Notes: generated by a model not told the origin, from the letters alone. Numbered from the stretch's first letter, positions 24,548 through 32,537 are shown. The stretch: DNA of 64,000 nucleotides from Chloroflexota bacterium (GCA_020161935.1 JAIUNI010000015.1:82656-146655); one strand, 5' to 3'. Numbers and translations are program-made.

Positions 24548-25648
24548 TTACGCAAACCGGTTGCGTATTTTCTGATAAGCATTTTCAATGGGCGAACCTT
24601 CCGGGATCAGTTTGCGCCGGAGCGAAGACACCCGCAGGATGAAACGCCAGCCGAAGCTGTTTTCGATCTGGTACAAACGGTTGAGTTCAACTGTCAGCCG
24701 CTTGGTTTCGGCATCGTAGTCCGCCAACTGCTTTTCGAGCGCGGCGTTATAGGCTTGTACGTTATCCAACATGGACTGCTGTTGGGCGATGCGCTTTGCC
24801 GCTTGATCGAGGTTGTTGACATTGATCGTTGAGGCTTTTCGGGCGCGTTCGGGGTGCTGGTTCACACTTTCCTGATACCGTGCTTGCAAAATCCGCTTGC
24901 CTGTCTCATAGAGGTCGGCATCTAAGCGGGTGTTTTCGTAGATGATGTCCAGCGCTTCTTGGGGAATATCGGTCGGACGGTTACCGCCAACGTTCATGAC
25001 TTTGGGGTAATCGGGCAGCGCCCAGCCGAAGGTATCGCACAACACCTCGACCGATTCGTCGTACTGTTCAGTCAAGCCGACGAAGGCGTAACTTTCCAAC
25101 CGCTGCTGGGCTGTTTCCAGCAAACGGGGGTCGTTTCGGCGTTCATTAGTGTACTGGAGCATGTGCGGTTCAAGCTGCTGTTCACGTACTGCCGGATCGA
25201 GTTCCGCAGCCATTTTGGCGACGTTCAGTTCCGCCCCGATGTGGCGCGTTTGCAGGTTGGCGTAAATCGAGAGGCTGCGCGGGTCTTTTAGATATTCCAA
25301 CAGGCTCTGGTTTTTGACCCACTCATGGGCGTAATGGTTCGCCGCGCGGTGGATCTGGGCGTACTGCGAAATCGTGCGTTCAATTGGATCGCGCAGGGTG
25401 GTGATGATCAGCGGGTTCCGCGTAAAAACGGGGGTGATGTCGTGGTACAGATGCCCGACGAGAAAGCGCGTTTTGGCGACGACTTCCGGTGGGGTGGTCA
25501 AAAATTCATAGGCCGAGGTTGGTTGGTAAACGCGCTCCAAACCCAAGTTGTCGATGATAATTTGGGTAAATGATGTACCGGCAGTCTTGTGGATATGCAG
25601 GTAATACAACACATCATTTTCGGTTATCGTGTAACGCGCACTCGCCAT
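24548..25648 (-). CDS. PAPS-dependent sulfotransferase (Sulfotransfer_2 type)
   Basis: This 366-residue protein has the 5'-phosphosulfate-binding motif HIHKTAGTSF (18-27) and the 3'-phosphate-binding region TTLRDPIERTISQY (83-96), both typical of carbohydrate-type sulfotransferases. The C-terminal third is a predicted coiled coil (about 270-330, KRIAQQQSMLDNVQAYNAAL) followed by a basic tail. There is no signal peptide. It likely transfers sulfate from PAPS to an unknown acceptor, perhaps a cell-surface glycan or lipid. Placement directly 5' of cysC suggests dedicated PAPS supply. ATG 25648 is preferred over an upstream TTG. Confidence 0.85.
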   Translation of the reverse strand: MASARYTITENDVLYYLHIHKTAGTSFTQIIIDNLGLERVYQPTSAYEFLTTPPEVVAKTRFLVGHLYHDITPVFTRNPLIITTLRDPIERTISQYAQIHRAANHYAHEWVKNQSLLEYLKDPRSLSIYANLQTRHIGAELNVAKMAAELDPAVREQQLEPHMLQYTNERRNDPRLLETAQQRLESYAFVGLTEQYDESVEVLCDTFGWALPDYPKVMNVGGNRPTDIPQEALDIIYENTRLDADLYETGKRILQARYQESVNQHPERARKASTINVNNLDQAAKRIAQQQSMLDNVQAYNAALEKQLADYDAETKRLTVELNRLYQIENSFGWRFILRVSSLRRKLIPEGSPIENAYQKIRNRFA

Positions 25649-25653
25649 GATAC

Positions 25654-25830
25654 TTACCAACTCCCAAGCGCTTCGAGCGGCCTGAAACGAACATCGGACA
25701 GGCGCGTTTTAAGCTGCGGGTTGTTGAAGCGTCGCACCTGAATCAAGGCGCAAGTATACATCTTGAGACCCCAAATGATAAGGATACCACCTGTCCACAG
25801 GCTCATCTGCGGGAAAAACGTGTCATTCAT
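25654..25830 (-). CDS. Small single-pass membrane protein
   Basis: This 58-residue ORF has one hydrophobic segment (LWTGGILIIWGLKMYTCALI, residues 11-30) and a basic cytoplasmic-type tail (VRRFNNPQLKTRL). Its ATG overlaps the stop of the APS reductase gene (TGATG), and it ends just before the sulfotransferase start. Tight coupling at both ends supports a real gene. I know of no family. It could anchor or assist the sulfotransferase at the membrane, but that is only positional inference. Confidence 0.6.
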   Translation of the reverse strand: MNDTFFPQMSLWTGGILIIWGLKMYTCALIQVRRFNNPQLKTRLSDVRFRPLEALGSW

Positions 25831-26540
25831 CACGCGCTCCAGCCTGTCTGCACGTGGATGCCGCACTCGGTTTTCACATGCCCCATCCAACGACCGGCGC
25901 GTTTATCCTGCTCACCGGCTGCGACGGCTTGTGTGCAGGGGAAGCAGCCAATCGTGGGGTAATTCTGATCGTGCAGCGTGTTGTAAGGGAGTTCGTGGGC
26001 GCGGATGTATATCCACACCATTTCTTCCGTCCACGTCGCCAGCGGCGAGATTTTGACATTCTCGCGCTTCGCGTCCCAGCTCACAATTGGCGTGGTTTTG
26101 CGACTAGACGATTGGTCACGGCGCAGCCCTGTTACCCACGCGCTGTAACCGCCGAGTGCGTTGTCCAGCGGCGCGGTCTTGCGTAAGGCACAGCATTGGT
26201 CAGGGTTCCGCGCCCACAGTTCCGCGCCGTGAGCGGCGGCCTGCTGCTCGACCGTTTGCTCTGGCTGGACGCGGACGAGGTTGAGGTTCAACTTCGCCGT
26301 GACTTCATCAATGAGCGCATACGTTTCAGGGAACAGCAGCCCTGTATCGAGCGTCAGGACGGTGGTACCCGGCGCGACTTCGCTCAACATATGCAGGGTC
26401 ACGATGCCGGTGGGCTGGAAGCTGGTGACGACCGCTAGGCCGCTGCCGTAGCTTTCGGCTGCCCAGCGCAAGACATCTTGCGGGTAGGCATCTTCGAACT
26501 GCACATTCAATTGATTGAGGTCGGTTGTTAGCTGGTTCAT
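25830..26540 (-). CDS. cysH: Adenylylsulfate (APS) reductase, Fe-S type
   Basis: This 236-residue PAPS/APS reductase-family enzyme carries the CC (116-117) and CFPC (199-202) cysteines that bind a [4Fe-4S] cluster, and the catalytic KTECGIH motif (Cys226). The paired cysteines distinguish APS reductases of the assimilatory 'CysH' type from cluster-free PAPS reductases. The enzyme therefore most likely reduces APS to sulfite with thioredoxin. ATG 26540 lies only about 16 nt after a terminator stem, immediately downstream of two tandem Cys-rich leader/terminator modules. Expression is probably set by attenuation. The stop overlaps the next ATG by one base. Confidence 0.92.
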   Translation of the reverse strand: MNQLTTDLNQLNVQFEDAYPQDVLRWAAESYGSGLAVVTSFQPTGIVTLHMLSEVAPGTTVLTLDTGLLFPETYALIDEVTAKLNLNLVRVQPEQTVEQQAAAHGAELWARNPDQCCALRKTAPLDNALGGYSAWVTGLRRDQSSSRKTTPIVSWDAKRENVKISPLATWTEEMVWIYIRAHELPYNTLHDQNYPTIGCFPCTQAVAAGEQDKRAGRWMGHVKTECGIHVQTGWSA

Positions 26541-26555
26541 GTTCACCCTGATTAA

Positions 26556-26586
26556 GCAATAAAAAGCCCCGTGTGTCCGGGGCTTG
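26556..26586 (-). terminator. Attenuator terminator B of the APS reductase leader
   Basis: On the minus strand AAGCCCCG pairs with CGGGGCTT (plus coordinates 26564-26571 and 26578-26585), followed by TTTTATTG. It lies 16 nt before the APS reductase ATG and 23 nt after leader ORF B. The stem matches those of the other three attenuators in the window. Confidence 0.85.
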
Positions 26587-26609
26587 CTTCGCTGGCTGAA
26601 AACCTGCAC

Positions 26610-26687
26610 TTACGCACGCCGAAACGGACGGACTGATTCAGTCGTCTTGTTACACGGACAACAACACATCAAAGCGGTCAAACGCAT
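26610..26687 (-). CDS. Cys-rich leader peptide B upstream of APS reductase
   Basis: This 25-residue ORF begins MRLTALMCCCPCNKTTES and ends RPFRRA. It has four Cys codons at positions 8, 9, 10 and 12. An AGGA ribosome site lies about 9 nt before ATG 26687. It is followed by a terminator hairpin and then the APS reductase gene. The Cys run resembles the cores of the other leaders (PMCCLC and CMCCLT). The likely role is to sense Cys-tRNA availability during translation of the leader RNA. Confidence 0.75.
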   Translation of the reverse strand: MRLTALMCCCPCNKTTESVRPFRRA

Positions 26688-26711
26688 CACCGAATATCCT
26701 GACGTAGACAA

Positions 26712-26743
26712 ATAAAAACCCCGGCGCTGTAGACCGGGGTTTT
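26712..26743 (-). terminator. Attenuator terminator A of the APS reductase leader
   Basis: On the minus strand AAACCCCGG pairs with CCGGGGTTT (plus coordinates 26716-26724 and 26734-26742), followed by TTATTTG. It separates leader ORF A from leader ORF B. Confidence 0.85.
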
Positions 26744-26768
26744 CGTGTTTTTCATCTGCTGGTGGACG

Positions 26769-26849
26769 CTAGAAACACAAAGCCTTGCTACAACCATTGG
26801 TCATAACCGTGTTACACAGACAACACATCGGGCAATACTGGAATTGCAT
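26769..26849 (-). CDS. Cys-rich leader peptide A upstream of APS reductase
   Basis: This 26-residue ORF starts MQFQYCPMCCLCNTVMTNGC and ends SKALCF. Six of 26 codons are Cys, four of them within positions 6-12. The core CPMCCLC closely matches the leader at 34265-34351 (CYPMCCLCC), although the surrounding sequence differs. It starts about 30 nt after the predicted transcription start and is followed by terminator A. Confidence 0.75.
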   Translation of the reverse strand: MQFQYCPMCCLCNTVMTNGCSKALCF

Positions 26850-26885
26850 GGGCTTTGTTTTCACCAAATTTCACAAGCTGGTAGG

Positions 26886-26915
26886 ATTATAGGCAGCATT
26901 CACGGGAAATGTCAA
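26886..26915 (-). promoter_or_regulatory. Consensus sigma-70-type promoter of the APS reductase leader
   Basis: On the minus strand TTGACA (plus 26910-26915) and TATAAT (plus 26886-26891) are both perfect consensus hexamers with an 18-bp spacer. Transcription would start near 26879, about 30 nt before leader ORF A. A strong promoter followed by terminators fits control after initiation. Confidence 0.8.
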
Positions 26916-26963
26916 GCGATTGGGTGAAACCACTCTCGAATATGGAAGTTGATTTTATTGACC

Positions 26964-27413
26964 CTAATAAATTTGGGTTAAAAATGTAGCGAAATCATCG
27001 GCTAAGAGATGCAAGTTTTCATAGGTCGGATTGCCCCTAAAATCTGCATCATCTCTATCCCAAAAATATACTTTTCCGTAATCCTCGCCTTTTATCGATA
27101 TGCAGATCAAATTACCACCGCCGTCAGGGGCAATCGGAAGTAAGTTGCTTGGAACTTCTTGGTTGTAATCTTCAAGAAAGTAACGAAGGCTGTACCATCG
27201 TTGATTATCACACAGTCCCAAAAAATATTGAACTAAACTCCCGCCTTGTTTGCGGCTAATAAAGAAGTGATTGGGATTCGTGCGAACACAGTTGTTTTTG
27301 ATTAAAAACTCTCGATAGTCTTCAGGTAGTGTGGCAGCTAATTCTCGCTCGAATTCTATGACTGCTGTCTCTGTTATTTCCCCGCATAAGCGAGTTAATT
27401 CTAAGTTAGCCAA
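26964..27413 (-). CDS. SMI1/KNR4 (SUKH) family protein
   Basis: This 149-residue protein has the SUKH pattern: an N-terminal helix FERELAATLPEDYREFLIKNN, a middle LLPIAPDGGGNLICISIKG, and VYFWDRDDADF near the end. SUKH proteins are often immunity proteins against secreted toxins but also occur as general interaction modules. Base composition is more AT-rich than the flanking sulfur genes, and it sits between the methyltransferase and the APS reductase leader, which suggests later insertion. It overlaps the end of the methyltransferase gene by 13 nt. No toxin gene is visible nearby. Confidence 0.8.
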   Translation of the reverse strand: MANLELTRLCGEITETAVIEFERELAATLPEDYREFLIKNNCVRTNPNHFFISRKQGGSLVQYFLGLCDNQRWYSLRYFLEDYNQEVPSNLLPIAPDGGGNLICISIKGEDYGKVYFWDRDDADFRGNPTYENLHLLADDFATFLTQIY

Positions 27414-28153
27414 TCTAGCCCCATCCCCCGCAGGTTAACGACCGCGCCGATGACGGTGAGGGCAGGTGTGCCGATACCGGCTTCGATAACCAACGCCGAT
27501 AGTGTGGCGAGTGTGCCTTCGACGGTGCGCTGTTGGGGGGTCGTGCCCCACTCGATGCAGATGGCGGGTGTGTCGCCCGCGATGCCTTCGGCTTGCAAAC
27601 GCGCCGCGATGTGAGGGAGGTTGTTGACACCCATCAGCAGCACCAGCGTCCCCAAACGGGCAGCCGAGGCCAGCGCGGCGTAATCAATGTCCGAGTCGGT
27701 GGTGTTCGGGTCGGCGTGTCCGGTGAATACGGTGAAGGCGCTGGCAACCTGACGGTGGGTGACGGGGACACCGGCATAGGCGGGTACGGCGATGGCGCTG
27801 CTGACCCCCGGAACGACCTCGAACCGAATGCCCGCCGCATGACACGCGAGTGCTTCCTCGCCGCCGCGCCCGAACACAAACGGATCGCCACCTTTGAGCC
27901 GCACGACCAGCTTCCCCTGCCGCGCGTGTTCGATCAACAGGCGGTTGATGTCCTCCTGCGCGACGCGGTGCTTGGTCGGCATCTTGCCCACGTCGATGCG
28001 CTCGGCATCCGCGCGAAGCTCGTCGAGCAGCGCCAGCGGTATGAGGCGGTCATACAACACCACGTCCGCCTGCTGCAAGATTTTTAGCCCTTTGACGGTG
28101 ATTAACCCCGCGTCCCCCGGCCCTGCGCCCACCAAAACCACTTTACCCGTCAT
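27401..28153 (-). CDS. cobA: Uroporphyrinogen-III C-methyltransferase
   Basis: This 250-residue SAM-dependent enzyme methylates uroporphyrinogen III at C2 and C7 to give precorrin-2, the entry to siroheme. It has the N-terminal VGAGPGDAGLIT (8-19), VVRLKGGDPFVFGRGGEE, VPGVSSAIAVPAYAGVPVTHR and the C-terminal GTPALTVIGAVV. Its start overlaps the stop of the chelatase gene by 4 nt. With the two genes upstream it completes a siroheme pathway for the sulfite reductase encoded at 34.4 kb. It is not fused to a uroporphyrinogen synthase or CysG domain. Confidence 0.94.
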   Translation of the reverse strand: MTGKVVLVGAGPGDAGLITVKGLKILQQADVVLYDRLIPLALLDELRADAERIDVGKMPTKHRVAQEDINRLLIEHARQGKLVVRLKGGDPFVFGRGGEEALACHAAGIRFEVVPGVSSAIAVPAYAGVPVTHRQVASAFTVFTGHADPNTTDSDIDYAALASAARLGTLVLLMGVNNLPHIAARLQAEGIAGDTPAICIEWGTTPQQRTVEGTLATLSALVIEAGIGTPALTVIGAVVNLRGMGLDWLT

Positions 28154-29478
28154 TCTCTGCCATCATCCTTCATTTGTTTAAGCGCCGCCGAAAGCCAGAA
28201 GTCACATGGTTCGGGGCAGTGTATCCCGCCGGACGCACCCGCCCACGCTGGCTGGCGGATGCACTGGCCGCAAACCTGCTCAACCACCTGTGCGGAAGCC
28301 GATTCGCCTAGTGATTGTAACGCCCGGTAGCGCCCTGTTTGGCGGTTCATGGCATCTTCCAAAGTACCGCTTGCGGCGATATGACTGCCCAACACACCGG
28401 GGTAAACCGTTTCGATAACGGTTAGTACGCGGTACGGGTCGCTGTTGGTCAGCACCCGCCAGCCGCGCGGGAGGTCGCTGCGGGTCGCCAGCGGACGAAA
28501 CGGATTTTCGCGGACACGTTTTCGCAGTGCGTCCGGTGAGGCGATCACCTCACCATCGTCTGCGTCATCAACATGCCGCACGTCACCGGCGGTAATCCGT
28601 AACTGCCCGAAGATGAAGGGGGTGCTGGTCATCCGCCGCCGCACTTCGTCCAGCCCTGCTGAAGGGAAGCCGTCCCACGATGAGGCGGTGGGCGGTTGTG
28701 GCGGGGTTTCCAATACAAGGCTTTGTGAGGTGTCCGTTATCAGTTCAAGGATAGCGGTTTGCAATTCCGCTTCTACCCCCACAGGCCGCGTGTAGCAGAC
28801 AGCGCGACCGTTGATCGGCGTAACTGTGTCGAACGCCGCTTTCGCCAATCCCAACTCGCGCGGCACATCAATCGAGGTATGCAAACCGCTGGCTAAAAAG
28901 TAAGGAACGACGATCAGGTTGGGCGCGGTCGTCAGGCGGTAAACATCAGCAACCGCCGGGCTGTCATCCAAGTACAGCGCCACGACCTCGGCGGCGAGGC
29001 CGTTCTGCCGGATGGCTTCAGCCTGCGCTTCGGTCGCTTTGCGGCTTTCGGGGTTGCGGCGGGTGCTGTGCCCGATAATGGCGACCGCTGTTCGCTCCGG
29101 CGCGGTGTTTAGCTGTCGCAGACCTTCCTCGACGCGCTGGCAAACCACATGCCCTAAGTAGGGATGCTCGCTTAGGGTGCGAGTATAGCGGATGACCCGC
29201 CTGTCCCGCTGCGTTACTGCGCCTGTTAGTCCCATTTCGGCGGGGATGACGGTTTGCGTGAAGTAACCCTGCGCGGTGAACATCGGCACGACGATTATTT
29301 CTTGGGCAGTGAGCGAGTCGAATACGGTATGGAAGGACGGCTGCTCCTTCCAGAAGGCGGCGGTCACTTCATCGGCGGCCTGCATCGCCCGCAGCGCGTC
29401 CACCTGCGCCCAAACCACGCCCGCCGTTTCCGCGCTGATGTGTGAGCCGTGTCCCGCCAGAACAATCGCCGTTTTCAT
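28150..29478 (-). CDS. CbiX/SirB-type sirohydrochlorin chelatase with C-terminal Fe-S domain
   Basis: This 442-residue protein has two CbiX-like chelatase halves (about 1-120 and 130-250), with metal-site histidines in LAGHGSH (His10) and IIGHSTR. A C-terminal extension (about 265-442) ends in a four-cysteine cluster, Cys403, Cys406, Cys421 and Cys425, suited to a [4Fe-4S] centre. The same order of domains is known from the Deinococcus DR2241-type proteins. It likely inserts iron (siroheme) or cobalt into sirohydrochlorin. Its 4-nt overlaps with the genes on both sides indicate a tightly coupled operon. Confidence 0.85.
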   Translation of the reverse strand: MKTAIVLAGHGSHISAETAGVVWAQVDALRAMQAADEVTAAFWKEQPSFHTVFDSLTAQEIIVVPMFTAQGYFTQTVIPAEMGLTGAVTQRDRRVIRYTRTLSEHPYLGHVVCQRVEEGLRQLNTAPERTAVAIIGHSTRRNPESRKATEAQAEAIRQNGLAAEVVALYLDDSPAVADVYRLTTAPNLIVVPYFLASGLHTSIDVPRELGLAKAAFDTVTPINGRAVCYTRPVGVEAELQTAILELITDTSQSLVLETPPQPPTASSWDGFPSAGLDEVRRRMTSTPFIFGQLRITAGDVRHVDDADDGEVIASPDALRKRVRENPFRPLATRSDLPRGWRVLTNSDPYRVLTVIETVYPGVLGSHIAASGTLEDAMNRQTGRYRALQSLGESASAQVVEQVCGQCIRQPAWAGASGGIHCPEPCDFWLSAALKQMKDDGRE

Positions 29479-30131
29479 GGTTGGTTCGCAAGTGCTTCGC
29501 GGATGAGAGTGTCGAAATGCTCCCGTGCGGCGCTTGTGTCACCCTGCTTGAGCCGTTCGAGGATCGGCGACTCGATAATCCGCCGCCAGAGGGCTGCTCG
29601 TTGGGGTTGGGCATCAATCGCTGCCTGCACTATCGGGCGGGCTTCCCCAAGCCACACTGAGAGCGTTCCATATTCCGCGCCGATCAGGTCGCTCACTCTT
29701 TCGCGGATGTGCGCCGCCAACTCCGGTGACGCGCCGCCGGATGAGATGCCAATGGTGATGCTGTGACGCTCAATCGCTGCCATACTCATGAAGTCGTGTT
29801 CGCCGTTCGCACTGACCGCGTTCGCTAACGCACCCAGCGACCGCGCCTCCTCAACAACCTGCTGGTTGACCGCTTCGTTATCCGTCGCGGCGAACACCAC
29901 AAACGGCTTGAATGCCGCCAACATGCCTGCCGCATAGGCTGTGCGCTGTGCCGAGATTTGCCCTGATGCAATTAACTCAGCCAGCTTATGGTGAATCTGC
30001 GGGCTAATGACAGTGATTCGCGCACCTGTGCCGAGCAGGCTTTGTACCTTGCGTGCCGTGACCTCGCCACCACCAACGAACACACAGGTACGTTCTTCTA
30101 AGTTCAGCATGACCGGATAATAAGCCGTCAT
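29475..30131 (-). CDS. Precorrin-2 dehydrogenase (Met8/CysG-N/SirC type)
   Basis: This 218-residue NAD-dependent enzyme oxidises precorrin-2 to sirohydrochlorin. It has the NAD-binding motif VGGGEVTARK (19-28) and the C-terminal GISSGGASPELA. Where CysG and Met8 have the catalytic Asp (NVVD), this protein has NAVS, with Ser at 107. Dehydrogenase-only SirC homologues are reported to lack that Asp, and a separate chelatase is encoded next door. I therefore infer that chelation has passed to the CbiX-type protein. It is the first gene of the siroheme operon; no leader ORF was seen upstream. Confidence 0.9.
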   Translation of the reverse strand: MTAYYPVMLNLEERTCVFVGGGEVTARKVQSLLGTGARITVISPQIHHKLAELIASGQISAQRTAYAAGMLAAFKPFVVFAATDNEAVNQQVVEEARSLGALANAVSANGEHDFMSMAAIERHSITIGISSGGASPELAAHIRERVSDLIGAEYGTLSVWLGEARPIVQAAIDAQPQRAALWRRIIESPILERLKQGDTSAAREHFDTLIREALANQP

Positions 30132-30371
30132 CAGTCCTTTAACCTGTTAGGAAATTTTACCAATCGCTACAGACAAAATTAACCGCCGTTAATCAATCAT
30201 TGGCAGCCGAATATTACAATGTTCATAAACACGCAATTCTGACATTCACTCAGGCTGTTGTTTGACCTTTCGCTTATGGAAGGGGCAGTTTAATCAACAG
30301 CGTAGATATGTCCGGTAAGTACCGCTAGGATAACACCCTGTTGCAATAAGTACCTATAAGGAGAGAGTTGG

Positions 30372-32234
30372 ATGAAGGCTCGTGGATTTTTGATCACTTT
30401 ACTGGTGGCGTTGTTCGCCATCAGCTTGGTTCCCGCAGTCGCACAGGATACCGTCACGTTCCCGATTACGATTGAGCACCAATACGGCAGCACGACGATT
30501 ACCGAAGCGCCGCAGCGTGTGGTCGCCATCGGTTACACCGAGCAAGACCTGCTGCTCTCGGTCGGTGTGACCCCGATTGCGGCCCGTTACTGGTACGGCG
30601 ACGAAACCAATGTCATTTTCCCGTGGGCAGAGGACAAGGTTGAGGGTGATGCCCCTATCGTCCTGAATATGCCCTACGGTGCGTTGAACCTTGAAGCCAT
30701 TCTGGCGCTTCAACCCGATCTCATCAGCGCCGTGACCTCTGGCGTAACCGAGGACGAGTACAAGCTGCTCTCGGAAATCGCCCCGACCGTCGTCCAATCC
30801 GCTGACTACATCAACTTCGGTATGCCGTGGCAAGCGGCGACCCTGATGGTCGGCGAATCGGTTGGTAAGCTGCCAGAAGCCGAAGCCGCTGTTGCCGAAG
30901 TCGAAGGTAAGTTTGAAGAAGTGCGCGAAACCCATCCTCAGTTCGCGGACAAGACCGTCGTCGTCGCTTACTACAGCGAAGGTAAGTTCGGTTTCTACAC
31001 CGACCAAGATTCGCGTGGCCGCTTCTTTACGCAACTTGGCTTTACCATCCCGCAGGAACTGGTGGACATCGCCGGTGAGTCGTTCTACGCTGAAATCAGC
31101 AACGAACGCTTCGACCTGCTGAATCAGGATGTCATCGCCATCGTCAACTTGCAGTTTGTTTCCGGTGGGATTGAAACCATTGAAGCCGACCCGCTGTTCA
31201 GCCAATTGGACGCGGTGAAGGAAGGCCGTGTGGTTTACCTCGACACCAATTCTGAAAATGCGCTGGGCTTCAGCTCGCCGTTGAGCCTGCCCTATGCCCT
31301 TGACGCGGTACTGCCGCAGCTTGAAGCGATGTTCCCCGGTGAAGCCACAACGGAAGCGACTGAAGCCGCAGCCGTGACCTGTGAAGCAGGTGAACGTGCA
31401 TTTGCTGGTGTGTGCGTACCGGAAAACCCGCAGCGTGTCGTCACCGTCACCGACTCGGATCTCGACGCGGTGCTGGCGTTGGGTGTTACCCCGGTTGGTA
31501 TTACGAACGGTCGTGGTCAGTCAACCCCACCCCGTTACCTAAACGAGTATATACCGGAAGATGTGGAAGTCATCGGGGATTTCTTCACCCCCAACCTTGA
31601 AGCGGTACTGGCGCTCAACCCTGATATTATTCTCGCCGCAGGTCTTTCTGATCCCGCGACGTTGGAACAACTGAACGCTATCGCCCCAACCGTCGATACT
31701 TACGTCAACGGTTACGATTGGAAGACCCACTTTACCACCGTCGCCGACGCGCTGAACAAGTCCTCCGAAGCCGAAACATTCCTGACCGGCTATACCGACC
31801 GTATCACCGAACTACAAACCACCCTTGCCGACCATCTGGATGACCAGTTCATTGTCGCCCGTTGGAGCGCCGATGGTCCTCAGGTGATGGCTCCAATTAC
31901 GTTTGTCAGCACCGTGCTGTTCGACTTGGGTCTGTCGTCACCAGAAGAAATCCCGGAGTTGGAAGGTGGTCATGCCCATTCCGCACCCCTGAGCCTCGAA
32001 ACTTTGGGCGTGATTGATACCGATTGGGCGTTCCTCGGCACGCTGCAAGGTGAAGGTGACGCGGTAGACGCGCTGGAAGAGGTCAAGGAAAATCCACTGT
32101 TCCAAGCACTTAACGTCGTTCAAAACAACCATGCCATCTTCGTTGATGGGTCGTTGTGGACGAGCAGCGGCGGCCCGCTGGCGGTAATGCTGGTACTGGA
32201 TAACGTCGAAGCCGCGATGACAGGAGCGCAGTAA
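30372..32234 (+). CDS. Tandem-domain iron-siderophore-type ABC binding protein
   Basis: This 620-residue exported protein has a signal peptide (about 1-25) and two complete class III (FecB/BtuF-like) binding domains. Domain 1 (about 30-335) has EAPQRVVAIGYTEQDLLLSVG and LEAILALQPDLI. Domain 2 (about 350-618) has ENPQRVVTVTDSDLDAVLALG and LEAVLALNPDII. A short Glu/Ala/Thr linker joins them. Domain 2 starts with a Cys-flanked segment (TCEAGERAFAGVCVPENPQR) resembling the start of the protein at 32602. Ferric siderophores or hemes are typical ligands. No permease or ATPase gene is nearby. AAGGAGAGAG precedes the ATG. Confidence 0.85.
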   Translation: MKARGFLITLLVALFAISLVPAVAQDTVTFPITIEHQYGSTTITEAPQRVVAIGYTEQDLLLSVGVTPIAARYWYGDETNVIFPWAEDKVEGDAPIVLNMPYGALNLEAILALQPDLISAVTSGVTEDEYKLLSEIAPTVVQSADYINFGMPWQAATLMVGESVGKLPEAEAAVAEVEGKFEEVRETHPQFADKTVVVAYYSEGKFGFYTDQDSRGRFFTQLGFTIPQELVDIAGESFYAEISNERFDLLNQDVIAIVNLQFVSGGIETIEADPLFSQLDAVKEGRVVYLDTNSENALGFSSPLSLPYALDAVLPQLEAMFPGEATTEATEAAAVTCEAGERAFAGVCVPENPQRVVTVTDSDLDAVLALGVTPVGITNGRGQSTPPRYLNEYIPEDVEVIGDFFTPNLEAVLALNPDIILAAGLSDPATLEQLNAIAPTVDTYVNGYDWKTHFTTVADALNKSSEAETFLTGYTDRITELQTTLADHLDDQFIVARWSADGPQVMAPITFVSTVLFDLGLSSPEEIPELEGGHAHSAPLSLETLGVIDTDWAFLGTLQGEGDAVDALEEVKENPLFQALNVVQNNHAIFVDGSLWTSSGGPLAVMLVLDNVEAAMTGAQ

Positions 32235-32238
32235 CCCA

Positions 32239-32526
32239 ATGTTGAAGGCTCATGCACAGGTTAAAACGGATAAAGCCGCGCGTTACCTGAAGGCGTTGTG
32301 CAACCACTTCAGCCACAAGGTACAGGCGACTTATGACGATAATCACGGCAGCGTTCAGTTTGGCATCGGCAACTGCGAAATGCAAGCCGATGGGGATACG
32401 ATCTCCTTTCAGGTCGAAGCGGAAAATGCTGAAAACCTTGAACGAGTCAAGGAGGTGGTTGGCGGCCACTTTGAACGGTTCACCGGTGAAGTCGCGCTCA
32501 AGGTGACTTGGCAAGACCAAGCCTAA
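32239..32526 (+). CDS. DUF2218-family protein
   Basis: This 95-residue cytosolic protein matches DUF2218: AHAQVKTDKAARYLKALCNH, FSHKVQATY, FGIGNCEMQADGDTISFQ and LERVKEVVGGHFERF. The family is commonly found beside siderophore and iron-uptake genes, which agrees with the binding proteins on both sides. It starts 4 nt after the upstream stop and is probably cotranscribed. Its biochemical function is unknown. Confidence 0.85.
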   Translation: MLKAHAQVKTDKAARYLKALCNHFSHKVQATYDDNHGSVQFGIGNCEMQADGDTISFQVEAENAENLERVKEVVGGHFERFTGEVALKVTWQDQA

Positions 32527-32537
32527 CTGCTCATTTG

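Noticed and set aside
26556..26915. SAM or T-box riboswitch in the APS reductase leader
   Set aside because: I found no T-box sequence, specifier loop or SAM riboswitch core by eye. The Cys-codon runs and terminators explain the region better, though a covariance-model search would be decisive.
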